Below are positions 44,606-53,685 of a stretch of DNA of 64,000 nucleotides, in pieces. Below the pieces are notes generated by a model that saw only the letters and a list, made by a program, of their open reading frames with translations, did not search any database and was not told where the DNA came from. The stretch is from [Lactobacillus] rogosae. GTDB lineage: Bacteria; Bacillota; Clostridia; Lachnospirales; Lachnospiraceae. The stretch's first letter is position 1. Each line of letters starts with the position of its first letter. The stretch is from NCBI GenBank assembly GCA_900112995.1, contig FONU01000005.1, positions 1-64,000 of the forward strand, written 5' to 3'. A program made the position numbers and the translations under genes.

Positions 44606-46573
44606 CTACAACAATTCATCTTTTCCTGCAAGCTTGATGAATTCTTCCTCCGTAATCACTGGAACACCAAGCTGGGCAGCTTTCTTGTTCTTAGTTGACT
44701 GCGATGTACTATCATTATTAATAAGATACGATGTGTTACCTGTGACAGAACCTGTCACCTTGCCTCCCATACTCTCTATAAGTGCCTTAAGTTCATTACG
44801 GTTAGCAAAATGATTAACATTTCCTGTTATAACAAATGTCTTGCCAGCAAGTTCCTCGGTTGTCTGTACATTTTCAGCCTCTTTAATATTAACCTCACTT
44901 AATATGTCAAGATACTCATCTTTCTTATCTTCATTTTTAAAATATTCAACAAATGCCTCTGCTATAACTTCACCTATTCCATCTATATCAGTAAGTTCAT
45001 CTGCTGTAGCATTAAGAACTGCCTCAGGGTCATTATTAAGCTTATTAACTATTAATCTTGCTGTGGAAAGTCCCACATTATCTATTCCAAGGCCATATAT
45101 AACCCTGACTAAATCTGTATCTTTCGCCTTTTCAAGTGCATCAATAAGATTATTATAAGACTTCTCGCCAAAGCCATCCATTGCTGTTATCTCATCTTTA
45201 TATCTTGATATTCTGAAAATATCCCCTCTCCTCTTAAGGAAACCTTTCTGAATGAACTTTTCTAAAGTTGCCTCTGATAAACCGTCTATATTAAGTGCAT
45301 CTCTTGATGCCAGAAGTGCAAAACTTTTTATGTGCTTAGCCTGACACTGTTCATTATCACAATACAATGATTTTACATCATTAACATCGCTTATCCTTGT
45401 CTTTCCACCACATACCGGACAGACTTCTGGTATCCTTACTGTTCCGCTCTGTGTAATATTTTCTGCAATCTGCGGAATAATCATATTGGCCTTAAATACT
45501 TTAATTGTGTCACCTATTCCAAGCTTAAGGCTTTCCATTATGCTTATATTATGCACGCTTGCCCTTGAAACTTTAGTTCCTTCCAGTTCAACCGGTTCAA
45601 ATATTGCCACAGGATTAATAAGTCCCGTTCTTGAAGCACTCCATTCTATCTCTTTTAATGTAGTTTCTGCGGTTTCATCTGTCCATTTGAATGCCATAGC
45701 ATTTCTTGGAAACTTCGCTGTTCTTCCAAGCGATTCACCATAAGCAATATCATCATATATAATAACAAGTCCATCTGACGGAAAATCGTTATTAACAATT
45801 GTATGCTCAAACCAGTCAATTGCATCTAGTATATTATCTTTATCAACTTCCTTATATTCAACAACATCAAATCCCTGGCTTTTAAGCCATTCAAACTGGC
45901 ATTTTCTTGAATTATTAAAATCTACTCCATCTGCTGATACAAGCGTAAATGCAAAGAAATTGACATTACGCTCTTTTGTTATCTTATTATTGAGCTGTCT
46001 TACTGAGCCACTGCAAAGATTTCTTGGATTTTTGTACTTGGCATCTGTTTCAGGAATTTCCTCATTAATTCTGTTAAAATCAGAATAAGTTATAATTGCT
46101 TCTCCTCTTAACACAAGTCTTCCCTTATAACTTATAGTTACAGGTATATTCTTAAACATTCTTGCATTGTTAGTAATAATTTCACCAATCTGTCCATTGC
46201 CTCTTGTTACCGCCTTTACCAGTTCTCCATTCTCATATGTAAGAACTATAGTAAGTCCATCAAGCTTCCACGATAACAATCCTTTCTGGTCTTTTAACCA
46301 GCTCCTTAAGCTTTCCCTGTCTTTGGTCTTATCAAGGCTTAACATTGGTGAGTCGTGTCGTTCCTTTGGAAGCTCACTTAATACTTCATATCCAACATTT
46401 ACTGTAGGACTGTCCGAAAGCACACAGCCAGTTTCCTCTTCAAGCTTTTTAAGTTCATCATATAAAGCATCATATTCATAATTAGACATTATTTCCTGTC
46501 CCTCTGAATAATAGCTTTTTCCTGCCTTATTAAGAAGTGCAACAAGCTCCTTAATTCTATCTAACTTCTCCAT
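44606..46573 (-). CDS. ligA: NAD-dependent DNA ligase
   Basis: LigA seals nicks in replication and repair, using NAD. In order: domain Ia, the adenylation domain with the AMP-accepting Lys in SWKLDGLTIV, the OB fold, a four-Cys zinc finger (CPVCGG ... YCDNEQC), helix-hairpin-helix repeats (LTDIDGIGEVIAEAF) and a C-terminal BRCT domain (GKTFVITGNVNHF). 655 aa, full length. GGAGG lies 11 nt before the ATG. It follows the pseudouridine synthase gene by about 100 nt. Confidence 0.97.
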   Translation of the reverse strand: MEKLDRIKELVALLNKAGKSYYSEGQEIMSNYEYDALYDELKKLEEETGCVLSDSPTVNVGYEVLSELPKERHDSPMLSLDKTKDRESLRSWLKDQKGLLSWKLDGLTIVLTYENGELVKAVTRGNGQIGEIITNNARMFKNIPVTISYKGRLVLRGEAIITYSDFNRINEEIPETDAKYKNPRNLCSGSVRQLNNKITKERNVNFFAFTLVSADGVDFNNSRKCQFEWLKSQGFDVVEYKEVDKDNILDAIDWFEHTIVNNDFPSDGLVIIYDDIAYGESLGRTAKFPRNAMAFKWTDETAETTLKEIEWSASRTGLINPVAIFEPVELEGTKVSRASVHNISIMESLKLGIGDTIKVFKANMIIPQIAENITQSGTVRIPEVCPVCGGKTRISDVNDVKSLYCDNEQCQAKHIKSFALLASRDALNIDGLSEATLEKFIQKGFLKRRGDIFRISRYKDEITAMDGFGEKSYNNLIDALEKAKDTDLVRVIYGLGIDNVGLSTARLIVNKLNNDPEAVLNATADELTDIDGIGEVIAEAFVEYFKNEDKKDEYLDILSEVNIKEAENVQTTEELAGKTFVITGNVNHFANRNELKALIESMGGKVTGSVTGNTSYLINNDSTSQSTKNKKAAQLGVPVITEEEFIKLAGKDELL

Positions 46574-46673
46574 ATCTTAATATTCCTCCAGATTAACAAT
46601 TAAATATACATACCTATAAACCTATTTCAAAGCTTCTCTTATCCAGCTATAGCAAAAAAGCAGCACTCACACC

Positions 46674-47372
46674 CTACAGGCTGTTATAAAGCTTTTCTTT
46701 CTCTGCACCCTCTACTACTCTGTATTCGCCGCAGGCAAGGTCACCCAGTTCAATATTCATAACCCGTATTCTTGTAAGCTTTTCAACCTTATATCCCAAC
46801 TCCTGACACATTCTTCTTATCTGCCTGTTAAGCCCCTGTGTCAGTACAATTCTGAATGTATTGCTGTTTACTTTATATATTCTGCACTGTTTAGTCTTGA
46901 CATTTAATTCTTTTAAATACACGCCAGCAGACATTTTATCAAGAAAATCTTTAGTTATATTCTTGTTAACTTTAACAATGTATTCTTTCTCGTGTCCATT
47001 AACTGAGCGTAATATCCTGTCAGTTATTTCACCATTATTTGTAAGAAGAATAAGTCCGTCCGACTCCTTATCAAGCCTTCCTATCGGATATATTCTTTCA
47101 CTGTAGCCTATATAATCAACAATATTGTTATTTCCCTGCTTGTTAGTTGTTGTACATACAATGCCAACAGGCTTATTAAATGCTATAAGTATATCTTCTG
47201 GTTTATCATTAGAAATCTTACTGCCATCTATACATATAATATTATTATCATCAACCTGCTGCCCACATTCAGCAACGGCCCCGTCAACTGTTATCCTGCC
47301 TGCCTCTAAAAGCCTGTCAGCCTCACGCCTTGAACATACTCCCTTGGCACTTAAATATTTATTTATCCGCAT
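46674..47372 (-). CDS. RluF/RsuA family pseudouridine synthase
   Basis: This rRNA pseudouridine synthase has 232 aa. An N-terminal S4 RNA-binding domain (RINKYLSAKGVCSRREADRL) precedes the catalytic domain with the Asp in IGRLDKESDGLILLTN and QGLNRQIRRMCQELGYKVEKL. The last motif and the 23S-type MNIELGDL match RluF (U2604 of 23S rRNA) better than RluB or RsuA. The start codon is ATG, but its AAAGGAG site is about 16 nt upstream, an unusually long spacing; no closer in-frame start exists. A hairpin CTTCTGAT/ATCAGAAG lies at 47408-47428 in the leader. Confidence 0.9.
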   Translation of the reverse strand: MRINKYLSAKGVCSRREADRLLEAGRITVDGAVAECGQQVDDNNIICIDGSKISNDKPEDILIAFNKPVGIVCTTTNKQGNNNIVDYIGYSERIYPIGRLDKESDGLILLTNNGEITDRILRSVNGHEKEYIVKVNKNITKDFLDKMSAGVYLKELNVKTKQCRIYKVNSNTFRIVLTQGLNRQIRRMCQELGYKVEKLTRIRVMNIELGDLACGEYRVVEGAEKEKLYNSL

Positions 47373-47442
47373 ATATATTATATATGTGCTCCTTTCAAAA
47401 TTATCGCCTTCTGATTAAATATCAGAAGCCATAAACTTTATA

Positions 47443-47587
47443 GTGCCAGAAGGATAATTCCATTCTCTATATATCCACATATCATTATACATTTTTAAAT
47501 ATGCCATACATTGCATATTTTCATATATGTATTTATGTATTTTTCAATAAGAATATATTATTTTATCCTTCAGGCACTCATATCATA
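47443..47587. repeat. AT-rich segment bounded by 15-bp inverted repeats
   Basis: GTGCCAGAAGGATAA at 47443-47457 and TTATCCTTCAGGCAC at 47573-47587 are reverse complements with one mismatch. The 115 bp between them are very AT-rich with smaller palindromes and no ORF. It may be a MITE-like relic or a long-range RNA stem. I see no clear target-site duplication. Confidence 0.5.
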
Positions 47588-47659
47588 ATATCAAAAACAG
47601 ACAACAAAATCAAAACATTTGCTTGTTTATAAAAAATAGTGTATTATTAATTATTATCA

Positions 47660-47733
47660 GCACATATAGCTCAGTTGGATAGAGCGTTCGCCTCCGGAGC
47701 GAAAGGTCGTGGGTTCGACTCCCATTGTGTGCA
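47660..47733 (+). tRNA. tRNA-Arg (anticodon CCG)
   Basis: A complete cloverleaf: acceptor GCACATA/TGTGTGC, D arm GCTC...GAGC, anticodon stem TTCGC/GCGAA with loop CTCCGGA (anticodon CCG, reading CGG), T arm GTGGG-TTCGACT-CCCAT. CCA is not encoded. It reads toward the DUF5688-type gene on the other strand, whose stop codon is 1 nt away. Confidence 0.95.
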
Positions 47734-47734
47734 T

Positions 47735-48652
47735 TTAAGAATATATTTCTTCTGTATTTCTGTCATATTCATACACTGTATATGACAGAACTTCGTCTTT
47801 TGAAACTCCCTCTGTATTAACATCTCTTACCATAGCCATCAGTTCCTCTTTATTAAACATTGTTGACTTTGGAAGAATAATAACTTCATGGATTGATGAA
47901 GGCAATATATACATATCACTCTCCAGCTTATCTGCAAGCTTCTTTAATACTCCCTCATACATAATGCCCGCCGCACCATTAATTCGGCTTTTATTAGTAA
48001 GTACATAAAGATTACTGCACCAAGGATCATCCAATGAATATCTTCCCTCTGCTGTATCAACATATTTTATAAGTTCTGACATTTCATATATCTTTACAGG
48101 AAGAAGCTTAGGTGTATTACTAACCGCTGTCCTGTACAGCTCATCTTCTTTTATGTGCCAGTTCTTTATATTGCTGTTATATATAAGAGCTGTTGCATTG
48201 CCATCCTCAATCTCCCCTAATATGCAGTAATATACCATTGCAAGGTCAAGTATTTTCTTGTGTGGCACAAGGCTTAGCAGCTTCCTGTTCGCATTGTAAT
48301 TAATAAGCTTGTATACAATTTTATCTTTTATCCCCTCAAAACTCATAAGACTCTGCGTATCAACCGATAATCTGTCTTTATTCAGATAATACAACTCCTT
48401 AATTCCAGCAAATATACTGTCTATTGATTTACCATTAACATACTGCTCATAATAATCATTCAAATATATTGTTGGCGATATCACACTCCCCTCATTAAGT
48501 ATAATAAGCCCGTCATATTCACAACCATTATTCTTTATAACGTGTGTTATATCAACAGTCCCACCTTCTCCTGCTACAGGTTCAGCTTTCTTCATAATAA
48601 CTTTCTTAAAATCCTCAAAATTCATCATAGATATAGTATTAGTTTCTTTCAT
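47735..48652 (-). CDS. DUF5688-type protein of unknown function
   Basis: A soluble 305-aa protein with no signal peptide. The C-terminal part (LYVLTNKSRINGAAGIMYEG, then YILPSSIHEVIILP) matches what I recall of the DUF5688 family, which is frequent in Lachnospiraceae; no function is known. AAAGGA lies 9 nt before the ATG. Its stop codon lies against the 3' end of the convergent tRNA-Arg gene without a terminator, so its mRNA must run antisense into the tRNA gene. Confidence 0.7.
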   Translation of the reverse strand: MKETNTISMMNFEDFKKVIMKKAEPVAGEGGTVDITHVIKNNGCEYDGLIILNEGSVISPTIYLNDYYEQYVNGKSIDSIFAGIKELYYLNKDRLSVDTQSLMSFEGIKDKIVYKLINYNANRKLLSLVPHKKILDLAMVYYCILGEIEDGNATALIYNSNIKNWHIKEDELYRTAVSNTPKLLPVKIYEMSELIKYVDTAEGRYSLDDPWCSNLYVLTNKSRINGAAGIMYEGVLKKLADKLESDMYILPSSIHEVIILPKSTMFNKEELMAMVRDVNTEGVSKDEVLSYTVYEYDRNTEEIYS

Positions 48653-49029
48653 TTAATATATTCCTTTCGTAAAATAATAGTTATATTCCTGCGCAGTGAA
48701 TATATACATAATTGGGAATTAACTGGGCAAGACCCACGCCCACGACATACCTTTTCAGGTACAATAACAATAGATTGTATTCTATAAATGTATTACTACG
48801 AATTATCTATTGTATCATTAATAGATTATAGCTAAATGCTATGTACTCATATAAGATAACATTATATATAACATCTGTCAATATTTTATTAAAAATGCTG
48901 TGATTTTTGTTACATTTGTATAAACAAATTAAAAAACAGCAATCAATATGCCTAAATAATCTAAATATGAACTTTTTGCAAGCCATTTTCTGATTTAACG
49001 CATATCAATTACTGCTTTGTATTTATTAA
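48653..49029 (-). other. Intergenic stretch upstream of the DUF5688-type gene
   Basis: No gene is seen. In the leader of the minus-strand gene a 7-bp hairpin TATATTC/GAATATA encloses the palindrome CTGCGCAG (about 48689-48711). A short GC-rich island with three GGG/CCC-type blocks lies at 48720-48750, unlike the AT-rich surroundings. I cannot match either to a known riboswitch. The rest is AT-rich. Confidence 0.35.
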
Positions 49030-50475
49030 TTAGAATGAAGCAAGTACATCTAATATAAGCTCCCATGTACGTTGTACTGATGGTACATTAAGCTTTTCAT
49101 TAAATGTATGAATATCAATAATATCCGGTCCGAATGATACACAGTCAAGTCCGTCAAGCTTATCTGCAAACATACCACACTCAACACCTGCGTGTATAGC
49201 CTGAATAACCGGTTCTTTTCCGTATAATTTTTTGAAAGAATCAGACATAATTTCTCTTAACATTGACTCTTTCCTGTATTCCCAGGCTGGATACTTTCCT
49301 GTGATAACATATTCACCACCAAGAAGCTCAACCATACTTGTAACCTTATCTATAAGGTATTCTTTCTCGCTCTCTACTGAGCTTCTAAGAAGATACGTAA
49401 TTACAACCTTTCCATCTTCCATTCTTACAACACCCGCATTAATTGATGTCTGTACAAGTCCTTTAATGTCGTTGCTTAATTTAACAACACCATCCTGAAT
49501 ATGTGTAAGTGCAAGTACAACCTTATTAGTAGAACTGTAATCCATTGCCTGGACACAAACTCCACTGCCTTGACTTACTTTAATAGACATATCCTTATCT
49601 GTAACACTATATTCATTAATTATAAGCTGTGCATACTTATTAAGCATTTCTACTACGCCAGCAGTATCACCATCTTCTACAACGATAACTGCTTCTGAAC
49701 GTGGGGCAATTGAATTATCTTTCTCACCACCTGAGATAGTCCTGATATTATAGTTGTACTGCTTTGATAATTCAAAAAGAAGTCTGCCAAGAACAACATT
49801 GGCATTAGCTCTCTGGTATATAATATCAACACCAGAATGTCCGCTTGTAACTCCCGATACATTTATTGTGACTTCTGTTCCCGTAACTTCTGTATTTACT
49901 GCCGGATACTTAGATATAATAACAGCTCCACCTGCACAGCTTGATAAGAAGATACCTTCATCTTCTGAATCAATATTAAGCATTATTCTTCCCTTAATAT
50001 CTGAACAATCCATAGCTTCTGCACCAAGCATACCTACTTCTTCATCTACCGTAAATATAGCTTCAATATCCGGATGTTTGATTGAGTCATCATCAAGAAT
50101 TGCAAGTGCATATGCTACTGCTATTCCATCATCTCCACCAAGGCTTGTTCTGTCTGCCTTTATATAATCACCATCAACTAAAAGGTCAAGGCCTTCATTT
50201 TCCATATCTTTATCTTTGTCTGGTGTCTTAACAGCAACCATATCCATATGTCCCTGAATAATAACTGGTGCTCCTGTGCTTCCCTTAGTTGCTGGCTTTC
50301 TTATAACAACATTGAAATTCTCATCCTGTCTGTAATCAAGTCCTCTTTCCTTGGCAAAATCAACAAGATATCTGCTTATCTTCTCAACATTGCCTGAACC
50401 GTGTGGAATATTACATATATCCTCGAAAAATCTAAATACATTCTTGGGCTGTATATCTTCTAATACTCTATTCAT
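49030..50475 (-). CDS. pepD: Aminoacyl-histidine dipeptidase (PepD, M20C)
   Basis: This cytosolic zinc dipeptidase of the M20C family hydrolyses Xaa-His dipeptides and similar. Motifs: NIPHGSGNVEKIS, the metal site GHMDMVAVK, LGGDDGIAVAYALAIL, the catalytic Glu pair in FTVDEEVGMLGAEAMD, and HSGVDI. 481 aa is the usual length. GGAG lies 10 nt before the ATG, and a promoter lies at 50536-50564. Confidence 0.94.
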   Translation of the reverse strand: MNRVLEDIQPKNVFRFFEDICNIPHGSGNVEKISRYLVDFAKERGLDYRQDENFNVVIRKPATKGSTGAPVIIQGHMDMVAVKTPDKDKDMENEGLDLLVDGDYIKADRTSLGGDDGIAVAYALAILDDDSIKHPDIEAIFTVDEEVGMLGAEAMDCSDIKGRIMLNIDSEDEGIFLSSCAGGAVIISKYPAVNTEVTGTEVTINVSGVTSGHSGVDIIYQRANANVVLGRLLFELSKQYNYNIRTISGGEKDNSIAPRSEAVIVVEDGDTAGVVEMLNKYAQLIINEYSVTDKDMSIKVSQGSGVCVQAMDYSSTNKVVLALTHIQDGVVKLSNDIKGLVQTSINAGVVRMEDGKVVITYLLRSSVESEKEYLIDKVTSMVELLGGEYVITGKYPAWEYRKESMLREIMSDSFKKLYGKEPVIQAIHAGVECGMFADKLDGLDCVSFGPDIIDIHTFNEKLNVPSVQRTWELILDVLASF

Positions 50476-50535
50476 ATACTTATATCTCCTAGCCTTTATT
50501 TTATCGATTTATCAGTTTAACTGATTGACGTAATT

Positions 50536-50564
50536 ATAATACAATCAAATCAGCCGTAATTCAA
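50536..50564 (-). promoter_or_regulatory. pepD promoter
   Basis: On the minus strand TTGAAT (complement of 50559-50564), a 17-nt spacer and TATTAT (50536-50541), about 60 nt upstream of the start codon. Confidence 0.5.
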
Positions 50565-50570
50565 GTACAA

Positions 50571-51869
50571 TTAATTAATCATTTTCTCACCCGATAAACA
50601 TTTATTAAGAATATCCGCTAATGGCTCCATAGCATTTTTAACCTCTCCAACTGTATTAGTCTGTGCTCCTGCCTCTATTAACATTGACCTTCCTCTTTTG
50701 TGAAGGCAGTACCTGTATGCATTAACATATATATTTCTAAGATATCCCGGATAATAAGCCTCGCCTAACAACTGCATTTGCAGGCTCATAGCAAGATTAT
50801 CGTCCCTGTAAGGATTATTAAGATATGCAATATCGCCATTTACCTTACTATAGCTAAGTCCATTAAAAAGCATAACCCTCGCCATATCTTTTCCGTCAAT
50901 ATTAGTAAGCAGATGTGTTGTATCTGCAACACCATCTCTGTGCAGATCAATAACAACTTCTATCGTAGGGTTGTCAGCAAGTATTTTCTCAATACCATTT
51001 TCTGCATATGTATATGCCTTGCTTCTGTCAAGTTTTCCGTCTACATAATCATACACACTCGTATCGTGTATGACATTATATCCATACTTATTGACAAGCA
51101 GTTCTGTGAGATAATCGCCAACTCCTATTATTGTCGTTGACACATCTCCCTCTACTGTATCTGTAAATCCCTCCTGTGAATGAGTATGGAAAATGAGTAT
51201 CTGCGGCTTGCTGTTATCCTTGCTTATTGCAAGATTTTTCTCTATAAATTCTGCCGGCCGCAGTATACTGTCAGTCAGATCCGTTATTGATGTAACTGTA
51301 TAAAAATGGCTTCTCACAAAGTTATAATCTGTAAGCTGCGATTTATCATATACTGCACCGCTCACTGTATTTCTTGAAATAATATTCCGTATATCCGATT
51401 CGTTCAATTGCTGGCTGTTGTTAATATTACTGTTCTGCGTGGTATTTCCTGCAATTATACTCTCCTGCGGCTGTGTATCACCAGCATTGCCTGCATTATT
51501 ATCTGTCTCATTTTTTGTACCGCTATTATCTTCACCATTGTTAAGACCATTTACCAGATTATCTGCTCCAGCATTAATACTTATAACACCACCTGCATCA
51601 TTGTCTGCAAGCTTTATATAATCATCATTCTGGTTATTAATCACAGCATTGACAGGTACAACATTATTAACCAGCTGTGCCCATATATTATTATCCAGCA
51701 GTTGTGGCTTGTCATAAAACAGCATTGCAGGTGACATAAGCCTTAAACAGCCACTAATAAATGTATCCTCTATAAATGCTGTTACCTTCATATTCTTACC
51801 TATAAGTGCCAATACAATTACAATAATCACAATTGACAATAATGATGACAGCCTGTGCTTACGCTCCAT
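50571..51869 (-). CDS. spoIIP: Stage II sporulation protein P
   Basis: SpoIIP is the peptidoglycan amidase/endopeptidase that, with SpoIID and SpoIIM, drives engulfment of the forespore. A short N-terminal region and membrane helix (about 8-24) precede an Asn/Gly-rich linker (about 100-160). The catalytic domain has the zinc ligands in LIFHTHSQEGF and VIDLHRDGV and the C-terminal LIEAGAQTNT. 432 aa. GGAGG is 6 nt before the ATG. A TATACAA element close to the start resembles a sigma-E -10 box, weak evidence. It follows gpr, the classic order in Firmicutes. Confidence 0.95.
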   Translation of the reverse strand: MERKHRLSSLLSIVIIVIVLALIGKNMKVTAFIEDTFISGCLRLMSPAMLFYDKPQLLDNNIWAQLVNNVVPVNAVINNQNDDYIKLADNDAGGVISINAGADNLVNGLNNGEDNSGTKNETDNNAGNAGDTQPQESIIAGNTTQNSNINNSQQLNESDIRNIISRNTVSGAVYDKSQLTDYNFVRSHFYTVTSITDLTDSILRPAEFIEKNLAISKDNSKPQILIFHTHSQEGFTDTVEGDVSTTIIGVGDYLTELLVNKYGYNVIHDTSVYDYVDGKLDRSKAYTYAENGIEKILADNPTIEVVIDLHRDGVADTTHLLTNIDGKDMARVMLFNGLSYSKVNGDIAYLNNPYRDDNLAMSLQMQLLGEAYYPGYLRNIYVNAYRYCLHKRGRSMLIEAGAQTNTVGEVKNAMEPLADILNKCLSGEKMIN

Positions 51870-52042
51870 GCTAATCCTCCATTCTTGTATACAACTTTAC
51901 TGTACTTTTATATCGAATTTATATCTGATATTTAATTGTATTAATGCTTATTAAGAATATTACCTATTTTATTTAAAAATATCCATCAGCCAAAATATTG
52001 TATTTATAACTAATAATTTTACAGTCCGTTCAAAGCTTGTAA

Positions 52043-53017
52043 TTATCCAGATATTCCAGCCTGCTCCAGGTTATTTATAGCTGATGATATTATCGCACTT
52101 ATATTTTTAATGTCCTGATCTATCGCTTTAGGTGTGACATACATATCCTTCATATTATTGTCTATCCCTGAAAAAAATGCTGCTATCTCATCAGCACTGC
52201 AATCACCTATAAGAGGACTTACAAGGTCTGTTACTATTGTCAAAGCATCTATTACTGTTGGAACTCCAATTGCAAGAACTGGTATTCCTATATTCTCATA
52301 ATTAATTCCAACTCTGTGATTGCCTACTCCTGATCCTGGATTAATGCCCCTGTCCGACAGCTGTATTGTAGTATTAAGCCTTTCTATATTTCTTGCTGCA
52401 AGTGCATCTATTGCAATAATAACTGACGGATTTATCTGCTTTGCAATTCCCTTAATTATATCCGCAGTTTCCATACCTGTATCCCCCATAACTCCCGGTA
52501 TTATTGAACATACACACAGCCCCGTATCATCATTATCAATATGTCCATTAATATACAGGTTCTTTACAACAAGTGGTCCAAGCGAGTCCGATGTAATATC
52601 CCTGTTGCCAAGTCCTGCCACCAAAAGACTTATGTGTCTTTTGGAGCTTATATTTTTCCCACCTGGAAATGGTATTTTATTATCTTGTCTGCTGTTCTTT
52701 CCGTTATCTTTAACTTTTTTATTTTTTAACAGCTCACCTATAAGTTCGCTGATATAATTTTTCAGAATTTGGGTGACATTATTGTTATAATCTTCATTCA
52801 TCTCATTTATCCTTCTTGCCTCTATCGTTATATAAGTGCCCATTGGCTTTCCAATCATTCTCTCACCTGCTTTATTAGTAACCTTCAGGCTTGTAACTTC
52901 TATCCCTGTATCCTTATCTTTCTGCTGATTTACAATAATGCCTTTTAACCTGCCGGCTTTTCTTGAAATCTCCTCATTTAATTCTACTGCAAGGTCTGTT
53001 CTAATATTATTCTGCAT
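52043..53017 (-). CDS. gpr: Spore germination protease GPR
   Basis: GPR starts degradation of small acid-soluble spore proteins during germination and is made as a zymogen. The 324 aa include RTDLAVELNEE near the N-terminus, around the autoprocessing region, then VAGLGNRDITSDSLGP, GVMGDTGMETADII, IAIDALAAR and PGSGVGNHR, all family hallmarks. The start is the ATG at 53017, 8 nt after GGGAG; the ATG at 53032 overlaps that site. It is divergent from rpsT and followed by spoIIP. Confidence 0.96.
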   Translation of the reverse strand: MQNNIRTDLAVELNEEISRKAGRLKGIIVNQQKDKDTGIEVTSLKVTNKAGERMIGKPMGTYITIEARRINEMNEDYNNNVTQILKNYISELIGELLKNKKVKDNGKNSRQDNKIPFPGGKNISSKRHISLLVAGLGNRDITSDSLGPLVVKNLYINGHIDNDDTGLCVCSIIPGVMGDTGMETADIIKGIAKQINPSVIIAIDALAARNIERLNTTIQLSDRGINPGSGVGNHRVGINYENIGIPVLAIGVPTVIDALTIVTDLVSPLIGDCSADEIAAFFSGIDNNMKDMYVTPKAIDQDIKNISAIISSAINNLEQAGISG

Positions 53018-53342
53018 ATCTTTAACTCCCATATAATGTTGTATACATATTTAATTCCATACTTTATATGACACCAAGAATCAAAAGGTATTTTGTCCCT
53101 GAATTATGACCCTTGCATCATTATTTTTATACGAAAAATCTCTATCATATTGATTTTTCACATCTTATTATTTATAATGTGCAGGAATATTTATTTAATA
53201 ATAAATATTTTTGTGAATTAATGGTTGACATTATGGACTTTCTACTATAAGATATATGAGTATGTTTACATTAGATCGTCCGTGTCCGGCTTTAATGCGA
53301 AACAGATAACTAAGATTATATTAATATTTGGAGGTGTACGGA
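53018..53342. promoter_or_regulatory. Divergent gpr-rpsT intergenic region
   Basis: For gpr, the minus strand has GTATAAA (complement of 53126-53132) and CATAATT (53102-53108) with 17 nt between, loosely like forespore sigma-G/sigma-F promoters (weak). For rpsT, the plus strand has a clear vegetative promoter at 53225-53253, listed separately. No gene is seen in between. Confidence 0.35.
53225..53253 (+). promoter_or_regulatory. rpsT promoter
   Basis: A perfect TTGACA (53225-53230), a 17-nt spacer and TAAGAT (53248-53253) lie about 90 nt before the rpsT start codon. Confidence 0.65.
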
Positions 53343-53606
53343 TTGGCTAACATTAAATCTGCTAAGAAGAGAGTAATCACAAGTCAGGTAAGAGCTGATA
53401 GAAACAAGGCAATAAAGTCTAAGGTTAAGACTTATATCAAGAAGGTAGACGCTGCTGTTGCTGCTGGTGACAAGGCTGCTGCTGAAGCTGCTCTTCCTGT
53501 TGCTATAGCTGAGATATCTAAGGCTGCTTCTAAAGGAATCTTCCACAAGAACACAGCTGCTAGAAAAGTATCTCGTATTACTAAGGCTGTTAACACTTTA
53601 GCTTAA
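53343..53606 (+). CDS. rpsT: 30S ribosomal protein S20, TTG start
   Basis: S20 is a primary 16S rRNA-binding protein of the small subunit. The 87 aa begin ANIKSAKKRV after the initiator and continue with RADRNKAIKSKVKTYIKK and GIFHKNTAARKVSRI, typical S20 helices rich in Lys and Ala. The start is TTG at 53343, 8 nt after GGAGG; the ATG at 53328 lies across the ribosome site and would add a non-family prefix. The TTG start may help limit S20 synthesis, as known for other rpsT genes. Confidence 0.95.
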   Translation: MANIKSAKKRVITSQVRADRNKAIKSKVKTYIKKVDAAVAAGDKAAAEAALPVAIAEISKAASKGIFHKNTAARKVSRITKAVNTLA

Positions 53607-53622
53607 TTATTTTATTTAACAT

Positions 53623-53658
53623 AAAAGACTGGTGCATACCCTCGCACCAGTCTTTTTT
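53623..53658. terminator. Bidirectional terminator between rpsT and holA
   Basis: AAAAGACTGGTGC (53623-53635) pairs with GCACCAGTCTTTT (53644-53656), with T runs in both directions. It ends rpsT and the convergent comEA-holA operon. Confidence 0.9.
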
Positions 53659-53685
53659 ATGTAATAGGAAATTCCCTATTATATT

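Noticed and set aside
53316-53546. Minus-strand ORF opposite rpsT
   Set aside because: Ser/Leu-rich translation typical of the shadow of a Lys/Ala-rich gene; rpsT is certain on the other strand.
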